The notes under the pieces were generated by a model, which searched no databases, was not told where the DNA came from, and worked only from the letters and a program-made list of their open reading frames with translations. From NCBI GenBank assembly GCA_026002305.1, contig BOBI01000019.1, forward strand, positions 1 to 23,431: a stretch of 23,431 bases of DNA, read 5' to 3'. The DNA comes from Spirochaetia bacterium (lineage in GTDB: Bacteria; Spirochaetota; Spirochaetia; Treponematales; Breznakiellaceae). Of the stretch, positions 15,817-23,431 are shown in pieces. Position 1 is the first letter of the stretch, and each line of letters begins with the position of its first letter. A program made the translations under genes and the position numbers.

Positions 15817-16743
15817 ATGAAATTTTTAGATGGCGCCGTTTACCACGCGCCGCGTTTTTATGAATCGAATTTGATCGAATCGCACCTAATCGAAGAATTA
15901 GGCGGAAACCAAAACATAATTGAAAGATGGGGCGACCTTTTTTACGCAAAGACGGCTGCGCCTGTTTTTTGGCAGCGCAATATTTGGCTTAAACCTTTTA
16001 CGGCGGAATTTAGTTCCATATCGCAGGCAGCCGGGATTTTACGGAGTATTCAGGGCGGCTGGGCAAAATCGCTTTTTTGCTGCCACAGGCGCGGCGCCCT
16101 CATCGAAGAAAAATTGCCGCGCATTTCCACTAAACCTAAAACCTTTCCCTGGAGCAGCGCGGGGCGGCCGCCCGTTGGCGCGTGGACGTTGTTAAACGAT
16201 AACACCCTTGCAGCATCGGCTGAATGTTCAAGCCCGTTTCCGGCCGGCTGTATCGAATTTGTCCAAAACCACGACGAAGCGCCAAGCCGCGCCTACCTTA
16301 AATTATGGGAGGCGCTTGCCCGCTGTGATACATGGCCAGCCGCCGGTGAGCGCTGTTTTGACGCGGGCGCCTCTCCTGGCGGTTGGACCTGGGCGCTCTT
16401 AAAATTAGGCGCCGACGTTACCGCCTGCGACCGCGCGCCTCTTGCCGAAAGCGTTATGCGAAACCCAAATGTTCATTTTATAAAACACGATGCCTTTACG
16501 CTGCGGCCCGAAGAAATCGGCAGCATCGACTGGTTGTTATGCGACGTCATAAGTTATCCCGCGCGCCTGTTTGAGTGGGTAGAAAAATGGCTTGAAAGCG
16601 GTCTGTGCCGCCGTTTTATCTGCACGATAAAAATGCAGGGCGGCTGCAATTTTGATGCCGTCCGCCGCTTCGCCGCCATACCGGACAGCACCGTTGTCCA
16701 CCTTTGGCACAACAAACACGAGCTTACTTGGATCAAGGCGTGA
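15817..16743 (+). CDS. RlmM-like 23S rRNA 2'-O-ribose methyltransferase
   Basis: A 308-residue SAM-dependent methyltransferase of the FtsJ/RlmM fold. The SAM-binding loop is CFDAGASPGGWTWALLKLGA (around residues 181-200). The catalytic tetrad K-D-K-E can be placed at K162 (SRAYLKLWE), D243 (LLCDV), K272 (CTIKMQ) and E302 (NKHELTW). The segment CRRFICTIKMQ matches the corresponding part of E. coli RlmM better than RlmE, pointing to the 23S rRNA C2498-type modification, though the exact site is inferred. The N-terminal 120 residues would be the RNA-binding THUMP-like part and are poorly conserved. The ATG at 15817 has only a weak Shine-Dalgarno. It may share a transcript with the PilZ gene. Confidence 0.8.
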   Translation: MKFLDGAVYHAPRFYESNLIESHLIEELGGNQNIIERWGDLFYAKTAAPVFWQRNIWLKPFTAEFSSISQAAGILRSIQGGWAKSLFCCHRRGALIEEKLPRISTKPKTFPWSSAGRPPVGAWTLLNDNTLAASAECSSPFPAGCIEFVQNHDEAPSRAYLKLWEALARCDTWPAAGERCFDAGASPGGWTWALLKLGADVTACDRAPLAESVMRNPNVHFIKHDAFTLRPEEIGSIDWLLCDVISYPARLFEWVEKWLESGLCRRFICTIKMQGGCNFDAVRRFAAIPDSTVVHLWHNKHELTWIKA

Positions 16744-16815
16744 GTATTTTTTAACTGTTGAAAATGTTACCACATACCTATTTAATCCGTGCGAAAAAAT
16801 GGTATTGTGTTATTT

Positions 16816-17796
16816 ATGGAAGAAGCAGATGGAGCGTTTAACGCGGCGGCGGCTTTGGTGGAAGGGGCGCAGCAGGTTATTCGCGGAAAGCGCGAGTTTC
16901 TGGAATTGTTGTGTGCGGCGCTTTTGGCACAAGGGCACGTTTTATTAGAGGATAACCCGGGGTTGGGCAAAACGACGGCGGCGAAAACAATTGCGGCGCT
17001 GATTGGCAAGACGGATGCCTATGGGGCAGGCGAAGAATTAATTTTTAAACGGATTCAGTTTACTTCCGACTTGCTGCCCTACGACATTACCGGTGTTGAT
17101 GTTTTTGATCCGGAGTCTCATTCGTTTCGTTTTATGCCCGGACCGGTGCTGGCAAATATTGTACTGGCCGACGAGATAAATCGCAGCACGCCTAAGGTAC
17201 AATCCGCGTTGTTGGAAGTTATGGCGGAGCGTCAAATAACTGTGGGACGGACAAGCCACAAACCGCCCGCGCCGTTTTTTGTTATCGCCACACAAAACCC
17301 GATTGAAAGCGAGGGGACGTTTCCGCTGCCGGCGGCGCAACTTGATCGTTTTATGCTCCGTTTATCGCTGGGCTACCCGGACCGCGAATCGGAAATTGCC
17401 CTGCTAAACGATAATCCCGCCGAAAGCACGCTTGTCAATTTAAAACCTGTTATTTCTGTGGAACAATTTCTGCTGGCGCAGGAGAAGGCGCGTAATGTGT
17501 TTTGTCATGAATCATTGAAAGAGGCTATTGTCGATATTGCCCTGCGGACACGGGAGCATAAGGCTTTTCTTTTGGGGGCATCGCCCCGCGCGGCGTTGCA
17601 ATTTTTGGCGGTTGCGCGCGCTTATGCTTTTTTGAAAGGGCGCTCCTTTGTAAACGACGAAGATATAAGTCTGCTTGCGGTTCCGGTACTTGCCCATCGA
17701 ATAAAATTAAAAGATATTCGATCCGATGTAAAAAAAATAATACGCGAGGTATGCCTTGCGCGTATTTCTTCAATAAAAACAGATGACGCCGCGTAA
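16816..17796 (+). CDS. MoxR-family AAA+ ATPase
   Basis: A 326-residue cytoplasmic ATPase thought to act as a chaperone for the maturation of partner proteins. Walker A is LLEDNPGLGKT, Walker B and sensor region VLADEINRSTPKVQSALLEVM, sensor 1 IATQNPIESEGTFPLPAAQLDRF. The C-terminal lid domain contains GASPRAALQFLAVARAYAF, a family hallmark. The ATG at 16816 is chosen over the in-frame GTG at 16789; neither has a clear Shine-Dalgarno, and the longer form would add nine residues. The gene overlaps the DUF58 gene by 14 bases, the standard MoxR-DUF58 pairing seen in many bacteria. Confidence 0.92.
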   Translation: MEEADGAFNAAAALVEGAQQVIRGKREFLELLCAALLAQGHVLLEDNPGLGKTTAAKTIAALIGKTDAYGAGEELIFKRIQFTSDLLPYDITGVDVFDPESHSFRFMPGPVLANIVLADEINRSTPKVQSALLEVMAERQITVGRTSHKPPAPFFVIATQNPIESEGTFPLPAAQLDRFMLRLSLGYPDRESEIALLNDNPAESTLVNLKPVISVEQFLLAQEKARNVFCHESLKEAIVDIALRTREHKAFLLGASPRAALQFLAVARAYAFLKGRSFVNDEDISLLAVPVLAHRIKLKDIRSDVKKIIREVCLARISSIKTDDAA

Positions 17797-19012
17797 GAAA
17801 AAATATTTTTCGTTAAAAATAAATATAACAGGCATGGCTGCTTTTTTTATTTCCGTATCGGCTGTATTCTTTGGTTTGTTAAAACATGAAGTGGCGCTGG
17901 AACTTTTAGGCGGCATTTTTTTTATCTGCCTGACCTATTGTTTTCTTGTTATCTTGATTACAGGTTTTCTTTACCGGAAGAAAGCCGCGCTTCTTGCGGC
18001 GCGGATTGTGCCGGACAAAGTTGAATCGGGCGGGGAAGCGTTTGTTTTATTAAACATGAGCGTTCATTTTTTTCAGATGCCGTTTTGCGTTATTCGTTAT
18101 AAAATTGATTTATACACAAAAGATAAAAAGCGCATAACGCATATTTTTGAAAAAGTTTTTTTTAAAACAGGCAATTCAAATTTTATTGCATTAAGCCGCG
18201 GCGCGTATTATGCCGATTTTGATTATGTAATTATCGAAGACATCTTTGGTTTTTTTATGTTTGAAATAAGTGTCCCGCAAAGCAGCGCGGAAAGGCTTTT
18301 TGTTATGCCCTATACAACAGAAAAAATGCCCGATATAACAACCCTTGCCGCGGGGGCTGAAAAACGCAGCGAACAGCGCATTGTAAAAAACGACGACTTA
18401 ACGGATCAGCGCATGTATGTTCCCGGTGATGATACACGCAGGATTAACTGGAAATTGTACTCACATTCCGGTGAACTTTTTGTCCGCAAAGAAGATACGG
18501 AACGGCCGCCCCATTCGCGTCTTGTCGTGTTAATTGATACGGAAGCCGCTTCCTGCAAAAAACAACAGGGTTATGATAAAGATCAGAGCCGCGCCGTCCT
18601 TGACGCTATATGCAGCGCCGCCCTGTCGTTTGCCGCCGATTGCAGCGCAAATGGGGTGGAAGTCGTTTTCGGCTGGAACGGCAGCGGTGTGCGGGGCGGC
18701 GCCTATGCAAACTGCGGCACAGACATTCCGCGTATTTTGTCGCTGCCGGCGTGTATTCCACAGGATGCCGGCCTGCCGCTTCCGGCTATGCCGGAAGAAA
18801 AACATATCCTGATTTTTGCGCTGCCGTTTATTAACACGGCGGCAACCTCAATCGAAAAATATTTAGCTGCAAAACAACAGGGGCAAGAAATAGAAATACT
18901 TTTTTGCTATAATAATGAAATACTGGAAGGCGCGGCAAACGCAAGGGCGCTAAAATTTTTTCGCACTGAAGGAGTCCGTGCAAAAGCGGTAAGGGTGTAT
19001 GACAAGGATTGA
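17783..19012 (+). CDS. DUF58 domain membrane protein, partner of MoxR
   Basis: A 409-residue protein with two N-terminal TM segments (about 13-32 and 40-64), an extracytoplasmic or membrane-proximal beta-rich part, and the DUF58 signature RMYVPGDDTRRINWKLYSHS followed by ELFVRKEDTE at about 213-242. A von Willebrand A-like fold follows (LVVLIDTEAAS). In other bacteria MoxR, DUF58 and VWA proteins form membrane-associated maturation systems; here the third gene is not a recognisable VWA or BatA protein. The start overlaps the moxR stop by 14 bases (atgacgccgcgtaa), and its own stop overlaps the next gene by 14 bases, so translation of the three is coupled. Confidence 0.88.
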   Translation: MTPRKKKYFSLKINITGMAAFFISVSAVFFGLLKHEVALELLGGIFFICLTYCFLVILITGFLYRKKAALLAARIVPDKVESGGEAFVLLNMSVHFFQMPFCVIRYKIDLYTKDKKRITHIFEKVFFKTGNSNFIALSRGAYYADFDYVIIEDIFGFFMFEISVPQSSAERLFVMPYTTEKMPDITTLAAGAEKRSEQRIVKNDDLTDQRMYVPGDDTRRINWKLYSHSGELFVRKEDTERPPHSRLVVLIDTEAASCKKQQGYDKDQSRAVLDAICSAALSFAADCSANGVEVVFGWNGSGVRGGAYANCGTDIPRILSLPACIPQDAGLPLPAMPEEKHILIFALPFINTAATSIEKYLAAKQQGQEIEILFCYNNEILEGAANARALKFFRTEGVRAKAVRVYDKD

Positions 19013-19940
19013 AAGAATTTGCGGCGAAAGAATACCTCCGTATATTATTCTCTTTGTTACGGCGGTTTTCGCAATAATTTTTTTTCTACGCCACCCTGTT
19101 GTTTTAGTTTCGGATGAATATTTTAGTCTGCTGTATGGCGTAAAACGACAGCATTATAAAATTATTGAGCAAAGCCTGGAAATTTTTCGCCGTATAAAAA
19201 TTATCAATATTGACGGGGACGCTTCAACCGATGCTATTGTTATGGCCGTACAAGATGTGTCAAAAAAACCTCATTGCGTAATTTTCCCGTTTCGTTACTC
19301 TAATGCCGCCGTAAAATACTCAGAATCCACAGCCGAGTTAAATAGTCCAACCGTTCTGTCAGGTGGCTTTAATAAAAGGCCGGATAACATTAGGGGTGTG
19401 TTTTTTGTTTCGTCCGATTATAAAACTGATTTTTTGCGTGCGGGTATCTGCGCCGCGCAGCTTACAACCATATCGGACGATAAATCCGTTCAAGCGGATT
19501 TAAGTGAAAAAAATATTTTTTTAATTACACCGGTAAAATTTCCAGATGGGGTAGTTGATATTTTTACAGGGGCTGTTCAAAGAGTTAGGGGGAATGTCAA
19601 CATAATTACCCCAAAACAACATGATTCCTTTACCCAAACACCTTCCGCCGGAGTTGTATGCGGGCCGGCGTCATCGCTGATAAATAAAATAATAAATCAA
19701 AATGTGCCTTTAATAGTTTATTCATGGCTTGATCCGACATTCATGCCCGAATCTGTAAAAATTACCATTGATGATTCCGTGTTCACGCAGATCCCTAGAA
19801 TAATCCGGGCATTAAATAAAAAAACTTATGATGACCATGGCGACATTTTAATACCTTCAACTTTTAAAATTTTGAGGAATAGAATTCATACAAGCCGTAT
19901 GTTACTGGAACTTAGGAAGGCGGTTATTTTTACCCGTTAG
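18999..19940 (+). CDS. Uncharacterised membrane-anchored protein of the moxR-DUF58 operon
   Basis: A 313-residue protein with one N-terminal hydrophobic segment (about 13-30, PPYIILFVTAVFAIIFFL) and an otherwise soluble body, probably exported and anchored. I do not recognise the family. The alternation of beta strands and helices, with stretches such as RRIKIINIDGDASTDAIVMA, HCVIFPFRYSNAA and NVPLIVYSWLDP, recalls a periplasmic-binding-protein (type 1) fold, but this is a visual impression only. Its ATG overlaps the DUF58 stop by 14 bases. It takes the place where other MoxR operons have VWA or TPR proteins, so it is a candidate client or scaffold of that system. Confidence 0.8.
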   Translation: MTRIERICGERIPPYIILFVTAVFAIIFFLRHPVVLVSDEYFSLLYGVKRQHYKIIEQSLEIFRRIKIINIDGDASTDAIVMAVQDVSKKPHCVIFPFRYSNAAVKYSESTAELNSPTVLSGGFNKRPDNIRGVFFVSSDYKTDFLRAGICAAQLTTISDDKSVQADLSEKNIFLITPVKFPDGVVDIFTGAVQRVRGNVNIITPKQHDSFTQTPSAGVVCGPASSLINKIINQNVPLIVYSWLDPTFMPESVKITIDDSVFTQIPRIIRALNKKTYDDHGDILIPSTFKILRNRIHTSRMLLELRKAVIFTR

Positions 19941-20009
19941 TTTTAGAGTCTGGAAATAAGTCTTAAAAATATTATATATTCAAATAATTTCATTTATCAG
20001 GAGGTTTTT

Positions 20010-20597
20010 ATGAAATTGTCAAAGATGGTGTGGGTATCATGCTCACTTGTGTTGTCGGTATTTATGTCTTGCGCAAGCTCGCCTGCAAAAACAACTACGG
20101 CGGCGAAAGGTGGTGTGCCGGAGAACACTACGGTACTTAGGCAGTCTATAATTGATGAAGCGGAAAAGCATATCGGTAAACCATACAGCAGCCCGCCTAA
20201 TGTTCCATCTACGTTTGATTGCTCCGGTTTTGTTAATCACATATTTACAAAAACAGCAAATATGCCGCTTTCCCCTTCTACAAAAGCTTATCTTAATCTT
20301 GGCAGGGAGATTGATTTTAAAGAGGCAAAACCCGGAGATGTTCTGGTTTTTGCCTCTCAACCGGGCGGCTCTAATGTGGATCACATTGCCATACTCCACA
20401 AAAAAAGCGCTAACGGCGAATTACGCGGTTCCCACCTTATCCACGCCGTATCAATACCGATTCAGAGTGCAACCATCAAGGGGGACCCCAACACAGCCGG
20501 TGTGGTAATCGGTGAATTGGGAAAAAGAGGCGATGGAAAATGGCAGAATGAGTACTTTTTGTCACGCTATATTTGTACCAGACGTTTTATTGATTAA
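20010..20597 (+). CDS. NlpC/P60-type cell-wall hydrolase lipoprotein
   Basis: A 195-residue lipoprotein with AGGAGG five bases before the ATG. The signal peptide ends in VFMSC with the lipidated Cys21. The NlpC/P60 domain follows at about 45-190 with the catalytic Cys71 (STFDCSGFVNHIF), His125 (VDHIAIL) and His145 (LIHAVSI) as the third polar residue. Such enzymes cut D-Glu-diamino-acid bonds in peptidoglycan stem peptides. It is 69 bases downstream of the moxR trio, with its own strong ribosome-binding site, so a separate promoter is likely. It converges with nifB, with only six bases between the stop codons. Confidence 0.9.
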   Translation: MKLSKMVWVSCSLVLSVFMSCASSPAKTTTAAKGGVPENTTVLRQSIIDEAEKHIGKPYSSPPNVPSTFDCSGFVNHIFTKTANMPLSPSTKAYLNLGREIDFKEAKPGDVLVFASQPGGSNVDHIAILHKKSANGELRGSHLIHAVSIPIQSATIKGDPNTAGVVIGELGKRGDGKWQNEYFLSRYICTRRFID

Positions 20598-20603
20598 AAG
20601 TAC

Positions 20604-21485
20604 CTATCCATGGGAGAAGGTCTGTTCCGCATCTTGTTCACGTCCGCCGTAAAGCAGTTCCCTTAATTCACTTTTGCCGGGTATTCCGCAGGCGTCTGCC
20701 CGGCAGTGCTGGCAATGCTTGAAAACGGTAAGGTGTTTTTCGGCTATACTGCGGGCGGATGATAGCTCTGTGCAAGCGGGTGCGGGGAACGTTGAAAATT
20801 CGGCATTTGGAATTAGCGGGATTATGTTAAGCATTTTCGCTCCTAAAGATTTGACGGTTTCGGCTATTGCGCCAATGTGGCCGCCGTTAATGCTTGGTAT
20901 TAAAACAGTATTAATTTTTACAATCATACCGGCGTCTACGGCAAGGCGGACGCCGCGTTTTTGGGCTTCGGTTAAAATGGAGGCGGCTGTATCTCCTTCA
21001 AACCGTTCGCCGTTGTAAATAATGTGCGAACATATTTGTTTTTGTATTTGCGGGTCAACGGCGTTAATTGTAACGGTAAGCGTTTGCACACCGGCGGAAA
21101 CCAGATCATCAATCTTTTTTTCAAGGAGCAGGCCGTTGGTCGAAAGGCAGTTTATTAACTGCGGGTATAACTTGTGCGTTAGCCTGAATGTTTCTATTGC
21201 GTGCGGTGTGGCAAGCGTATCGCCCGGGCCCGCAATCCCCACAACCGTGATATTTGGTTCCAGTTCCAGCGCGCGCCCCACCAAACCGGCTGCCTCACCC
21301 GGCGAAATAATGCTGCGCGTAACACCCGGCCGCTGCGAGTCGGTGTCGTATACGCGGCTACAAAAACGGCACTGTATATTGCAGGCGGGGCTTACAGGCA
21401 GGTGAATACGCCCTTTGTGCAGATGCGGCCCCTGCGAAAAACACGGATGCCTGTTCGATATGTGCTCAAATTGTTTTTCGTTCAT
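20604..21485 (-). CDS. nifB: NifB, radical SAM protein of nitrogenase cofactor synthesis (short form)
   Basis: A 293-residue radical SAM enzyme that builds the NifB-co iron-sulphur-carbide core of nitrogenase cofactors. NifB hallmarks are seen in order: HPCF (C15), RIHLPVSPACNIQCRFCSR with the C35-C39-C42 radical SAM cluster, RPGVTRSIISPGEA, GIAGPGDTL, NCLSTNGL, TVTINAVDP, ICSHIIYNGERFEG, VKINTVLIPSINGGHI and CQHCRADACGIPGK. It lacks the C-terminal NifX-like domain of proteobacterial NifB, like archaeal and some anaerobe forms. A separate NifX-like gene lies eight bases upstream instead. No nifHDK is in the window, and the gene has no sigma54 motif that I can see. Confidence 0.9.
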   Translation of the reverse strand: MNEKQFEHISNRHPCFSQGPHLHKGRIHLPVSPACNIQCRFCSRVYDTDSQRPGVTRSIISPGEAAGLVGRALELEPNITVVGIAGPGDTLATPHAIETFRLTHKLYPQLINCLSTNGLLLEKKIDDLVSAGVQTLTVTINAVDPQIQKQICSHIIYNGERFEGDTAASILTEAQKRGVRLAVDAGMIVKINTVLIPSINGGHIGAIAETVKSLGAKMLNIIPLIPNAEFSTFPAPACTELSSARSIAEKHLTVFKHCQHCRADACGIPGKSELRELLYGGREQDAEQTFSHG

Positions 21486-21493
21486 TCAACCAC

Positions 21494-21844
21494 TCATTTT
21501 TTTGAGCGGCCATAATAAGCGGCAAGTTTTTTCAAGGAATCGTCAATGGGGGCTGCGTTTTGAAAGATTTTTTTCCCGGCAGCCTCCGCCGCCTGAATTG
21601 CCCCCGGCCCTGCTTTAGCGGCTAAAATTACCTCGCAGTCGGCTAAAGCTTTTATTACACCACCCATGCCCGATTCGCTATGTGTGCCGCCCTCGCAGGC
21701 CGGTGTTACGTAACGCTTTTCGATATTTGTAAAACCGCCTTCACCACCGGAATCCGCCGCCATGTCAACAATGTAAAACCAATGCGACTTGCCAAAGTGT
21801 TCGTCAATAATAATACCATCGGTACTTGCTATTGCTATCCGCAT
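21494..21844 (-). CDS. NifX/NafY-like dinitrogenase iron-molybdenum cofactor-binding protein
   Basis: A 116-residue protein of the Nitro_FeMo-Co family. It shows the family opening MRIAIASTDGIIIDEHFGKS, where the H-F-G-K motif is a known cofactor-carrier signature, and a C-terminal part with DCEVILAAKAGPGA and GKKIF. Such proteins hold nitrogenase cofactor intermediates delivered by NifB. It is the first gene of a two-gene unit with nifB. AGGA is only two to three bases from the ATG. Non-nitrogenase members of this family exist, but the adjacent NifB makes a cofactor role likely. Confidence 0.85.
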   Translation of the reverse strand: MRIAIASTDGIIIDEHFGKSHWFYIVDMAADSGGEGGFTNIEKRYVTPACEGGTHSESGMGGVIKALADCEVILAAKAGPGAIQAAEAAGKKIFQNAAPIDDSLKKLAAYYGRSKK

Positions 21845-21912
21845 AATCCTATTTTATATCTAATCTGCCCCCTTGACTATAAACCGCCGTAACAGATAGA
21901 CTTATTACAGTT

Positions 21913-21985
21913 GGGCCGCTAGCTCAGTCGGTAGAGCAACGCCCTTTTAAGGCGTGGGTCCTGGATTCGATCTCCGGGCGGCTCA
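21913..21985 (+). tRNA. tRNA-Lys (anticodon TTT)
   Basis: A 73-base cloverleaf. The acceptor stem gggccgc/gcggctc has one G-T pair, the D-arm is gctc/gagc, the anticodon stem acgcc/ggcgt holds the loop cttttaa with anticodon TTT, the variable loop is gggtc, and the T-arm is ctgga/tccgg with loop ttcgatc. The discriminator base is A. CCA is not encoded. Confidence 0.96.
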
Positions 21986-22020
21986 TTTCATAAAAAATTA
22001 GAGAAAACCAACAACCTTTA

Positions 22021-22056
22021 AAAAAAGCGTCGTGAATCCGTTTGCGGCGCTTTTTT
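22021..22056. terminator. Bidirectional intrinsic terminator between tRNA-Lys and the hydrolase gene
   Basis: Twelve-base arms aaaaaagcgtcg and cggcgctttttt (one G-T pair) surround a 12-base loop. With A-runs and T-runs on either side it can end the tRNA transcript in one direction and the hydrolase transcript in the other. Confidence 0.85.
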
Positions 22057-22078
22057 GTTTCATGGTTGGCAGGCGGCG

Positions 22079-23071
22079 CTATTCTTTCAAAAATTCTAAA
22101 ACTTTTTGGTATGTTTTAAGCGCATAAGGGTTGTCCATGAAAAATTGATATACATGCCCAAGCTGGACTTCGTCTTTGTTATAAAAAACAGACGCCACAG
22201 GGACATTAAGCGATTGCAGTTTTTTCACAAATTCTTTTGCCTGAAATTCAAAGCTATTTGAATTTCCGTCCGTTACAAAAGCACGGGGAAAGTTTTCCGT
22301 TACCTTATCTGTTATGCACGCGAGGGCTATATTTTTATTTTCAGGATCTATGTTTTTAAAATACGCCAGACCGAGTTTGGCAAGCGGGAGTTTTATTGTG
22401 TCAGGCGGCGGATTTACCATTTGCTCAAAATCATACAGAGCGCAAAAAAGTAAAATGCCGCGAATTGTGCCCTGTGCTACAACCGAATCAAACTGTCCGT
22501 TACCGGAAGAATTCATAAGTGAAAGGTAACCGGGATTTGTCTGCATTGCTACAAATTGTGCCGAAAGCTGGCCGCCGGCGGAATCGCCGCTAAAGTATAC
22601 ATCGTTAATGTTCAGTGAATACTGCGCGGAATGTTCTTTTATAAAGGTGTATGCCTCTTGCAGTTGGTGGACAGGCTGCGGATAACTCGCGTGTTCCGGC
22701 GCCAACGCATAGTTAATATTTACAGTAACAAAACCTTCGTTTGCCAGCATGACAAAATAATGTTCAACATTTGTTTTGTCACCTTCTATAAAACCCCCGC
22801 CATGCGTATAAAAAATAAGTTTTTCTCTTCCGGTAATAACGGCGGGTTTTATTATATCCAACACACCGTTTTTATATTTAGATTGATAGTTAATATTCCG
22901 AATGATTTCGATATTACTTTTTAGCTCATCGTAATTTTCAGGCATTGTATACGGTTTTAATTCAAACAAGAACCGTGTAAGCCAAACCATAGGATAGCTG
23001 GAAAACTTTGCAAAACAAAAAGCACCGATAAGAAACGCCGCCATAGCTGTAATTATTATTTTTAAACGCAT
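22079..23071 (-). CDS. Alpha/beta-hydrolase of the hormone-sensitive-lipase/esterase type
   Basis: A 330-residue carboxylesterase-like enzyme. An N-terminal hydrophobic segment (about 5-21) suggests export or membrane anchoring. The oxyanion motif is H90-G-G-G-F94, the nucleophile elbow GDSAGG has Ser164, and the remaining triad residues are probably Asp268 (FVTDGNS) and His306 (LGHVYQF). The spacing fits the HSL family, which hydrolyses short acyl or acetyl esters, including those on plant polysaccharides; the substrate is not visible. No Shine-Dalgarno precedes the ATG at 23071. It stands alone, ending at the bidirectional terminator at 22021-22056. Confidence 0.88.
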   Translation of the reverse strand: MRLKIIITAMAAFLIGAFCFAKFSSYPMVWLTRFLFELKPYTMPENYDELKSNIEIIRNINYQSKYKNGVLDIIKPAVITGREKLIFYTHGGGFIEGDKTNVEHYFVMLANEGFVTVNINYALAPEHASYPQPVHQLQEAYTFIKEHSAQYSLNINDVYFSGDSAGGQLSAQFVAMQTNPGYLSLMNSSGNGQFDSVVAQGTIRGILLFCALYDFEQMVNPPPDTIKLPLAKLGLAYFKNIDPENKNIALACITDKVTENFPRAFVTDGNSNSFEFQAKEFVKKLQSLNVPVASVFYNKDEVQLGHVYQFFMDNPYALKTYQKVLEFLKE

Positions 23072-23375
23072 GGTAAAGTGTACTATTTTTTCAGGTATGC
23101 TACAACCTCACTGTCCGTACCGGGTGCAACAAATTTTCGTGGGTAAATATGGTACGCAATATTTCATCTGCTTTTTTTGTAAGTTGTAACACATTGATTC
23201 CACCCTATCAATTCGCGTGTTACCCCGCTGGTTCCCATGTTCCATCATGCTGTCATAATTTCCAACAGACTCTTCGACATTTTTACTTTGGCCCTGCAAG
23301 TACGGCAGCAATTCTAAATTTACCCCGGCTCAACCAAACCGCCGTCCGTGTAGAGAAAAATCAGGAAGGCTTGCC
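23072..23375. other. Stretch with no supportable gene
   Basis: A 67-codon minus-strand frame (23108-23311) has no ribosome-binding site or recognisable motif and could be a gene remnant. I see no tRNA, terminator or clear promoter here. Confidence 0.5.
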
Positions 23376-23431
23376 ATGAATCATGGTAAGCATAACGCAG
23401 GCAAAATCGCATGGCTTCAAAAAAAGCTACA
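23376..23431 (+). CDS. Possible start of a gene running off the window
   Basis: An ATG at 23376 has aggaagg six bases upstream (23363-23369), and the frame stays open to the end of the window (18 codons, beginning MNHGKHNAGKIAWLQKKL). A good Shine-Dalgarno at good spacing is the only support. No family can be named from so short a piece. Confidence 0.35.
   Translation, partial: MNHGKHNAGKIAWLQKKL

Noticed and set aside
21846..21912. sigma54 promoter upstream of the nifX-like gene
   Set aside because: No TGGCAC-N5-TTGC match on the minus strand between the gene and tRNA-Lys.

Overview
The window looks like a chromosomal segment of a spirochaete, most plausibly a Treponema-type anaerobe from a gut community. 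This is inferred from gene content, not from a marker gene. The evidence is: Treponema-style lipoproteins with relaxed lipoboxes, TTG starts, a sensory [FeFe]-hydrogenase paired with a SpoIIE phosphatase, a haemerythrin chemoreceptor, PilZ, and a nifB/nifX-like pair that suggests nitrogen fixation as known in termite-gut treponemes.

Layout. (1) 1-1154 and 3434-4970 are repeat-rich and nearly gene-free. They flank one large lipoprotein gene (1155-3368) that joins an Ig-like domain, a DUF1566 domain, a long Thr-Pro linker and an FGE/SUMF1-type domain. Several repeat families occur in one orientation on the left and in the opposite orientation on the right. The lipoprotein has a good sigma70 promoter, a roughly 285-nt leader with a C9 tract, an attenuator-like hairpin and a palindrome, and a clean intrinsic terminator. 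(2) 4971-13589 is a co-directional five-gene run: a haemerythrin-bearing chemoreceptor, a DUF1638 protein, a CHASE2 protein with a degenerate cyclase domain, a PAS-containing sensory [FeFe]-hydrogenase, and a SpoIIE-type phosphatase. It reads as a gas and redox sensing module (O2 and H2). (3) 13600-14445 holds a small heat-shock gene behind a textbook sigma54 promoter, with palindromes upstream that could be enhancer or operator sites. (4) 14376-16743 holds ispE (minus strand), a PilZ protein and an RlmM-like rRNA methyltransferase. (5) 16816-20597 holds a coupled trio (MoxR ATPase, DUF58 protein, unrecognised membrane-anchored protein) and an NlpC/P60 lipoprotein. (6) 20604-21844 holds a nifX-like and nifB pair on the minus strand. 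(7) tRNA-Lys(TTT), a bidirectional terminator and an alpha/beta-hydrolase follow. The last 360 bases contain no complete gene I can support.

The signals most worth following are three. First, the lipoprotein has two C-type-lectin-fold domains, each ending in a stretch resembling the variable region of a diversity-generating retroelement target; no reverse transcriptase or template is in the window. Second, the five-gene gas-sensing operon. Third, a repeated hairpin at two distant sites has conserved flanks but a completely re-paired stem.
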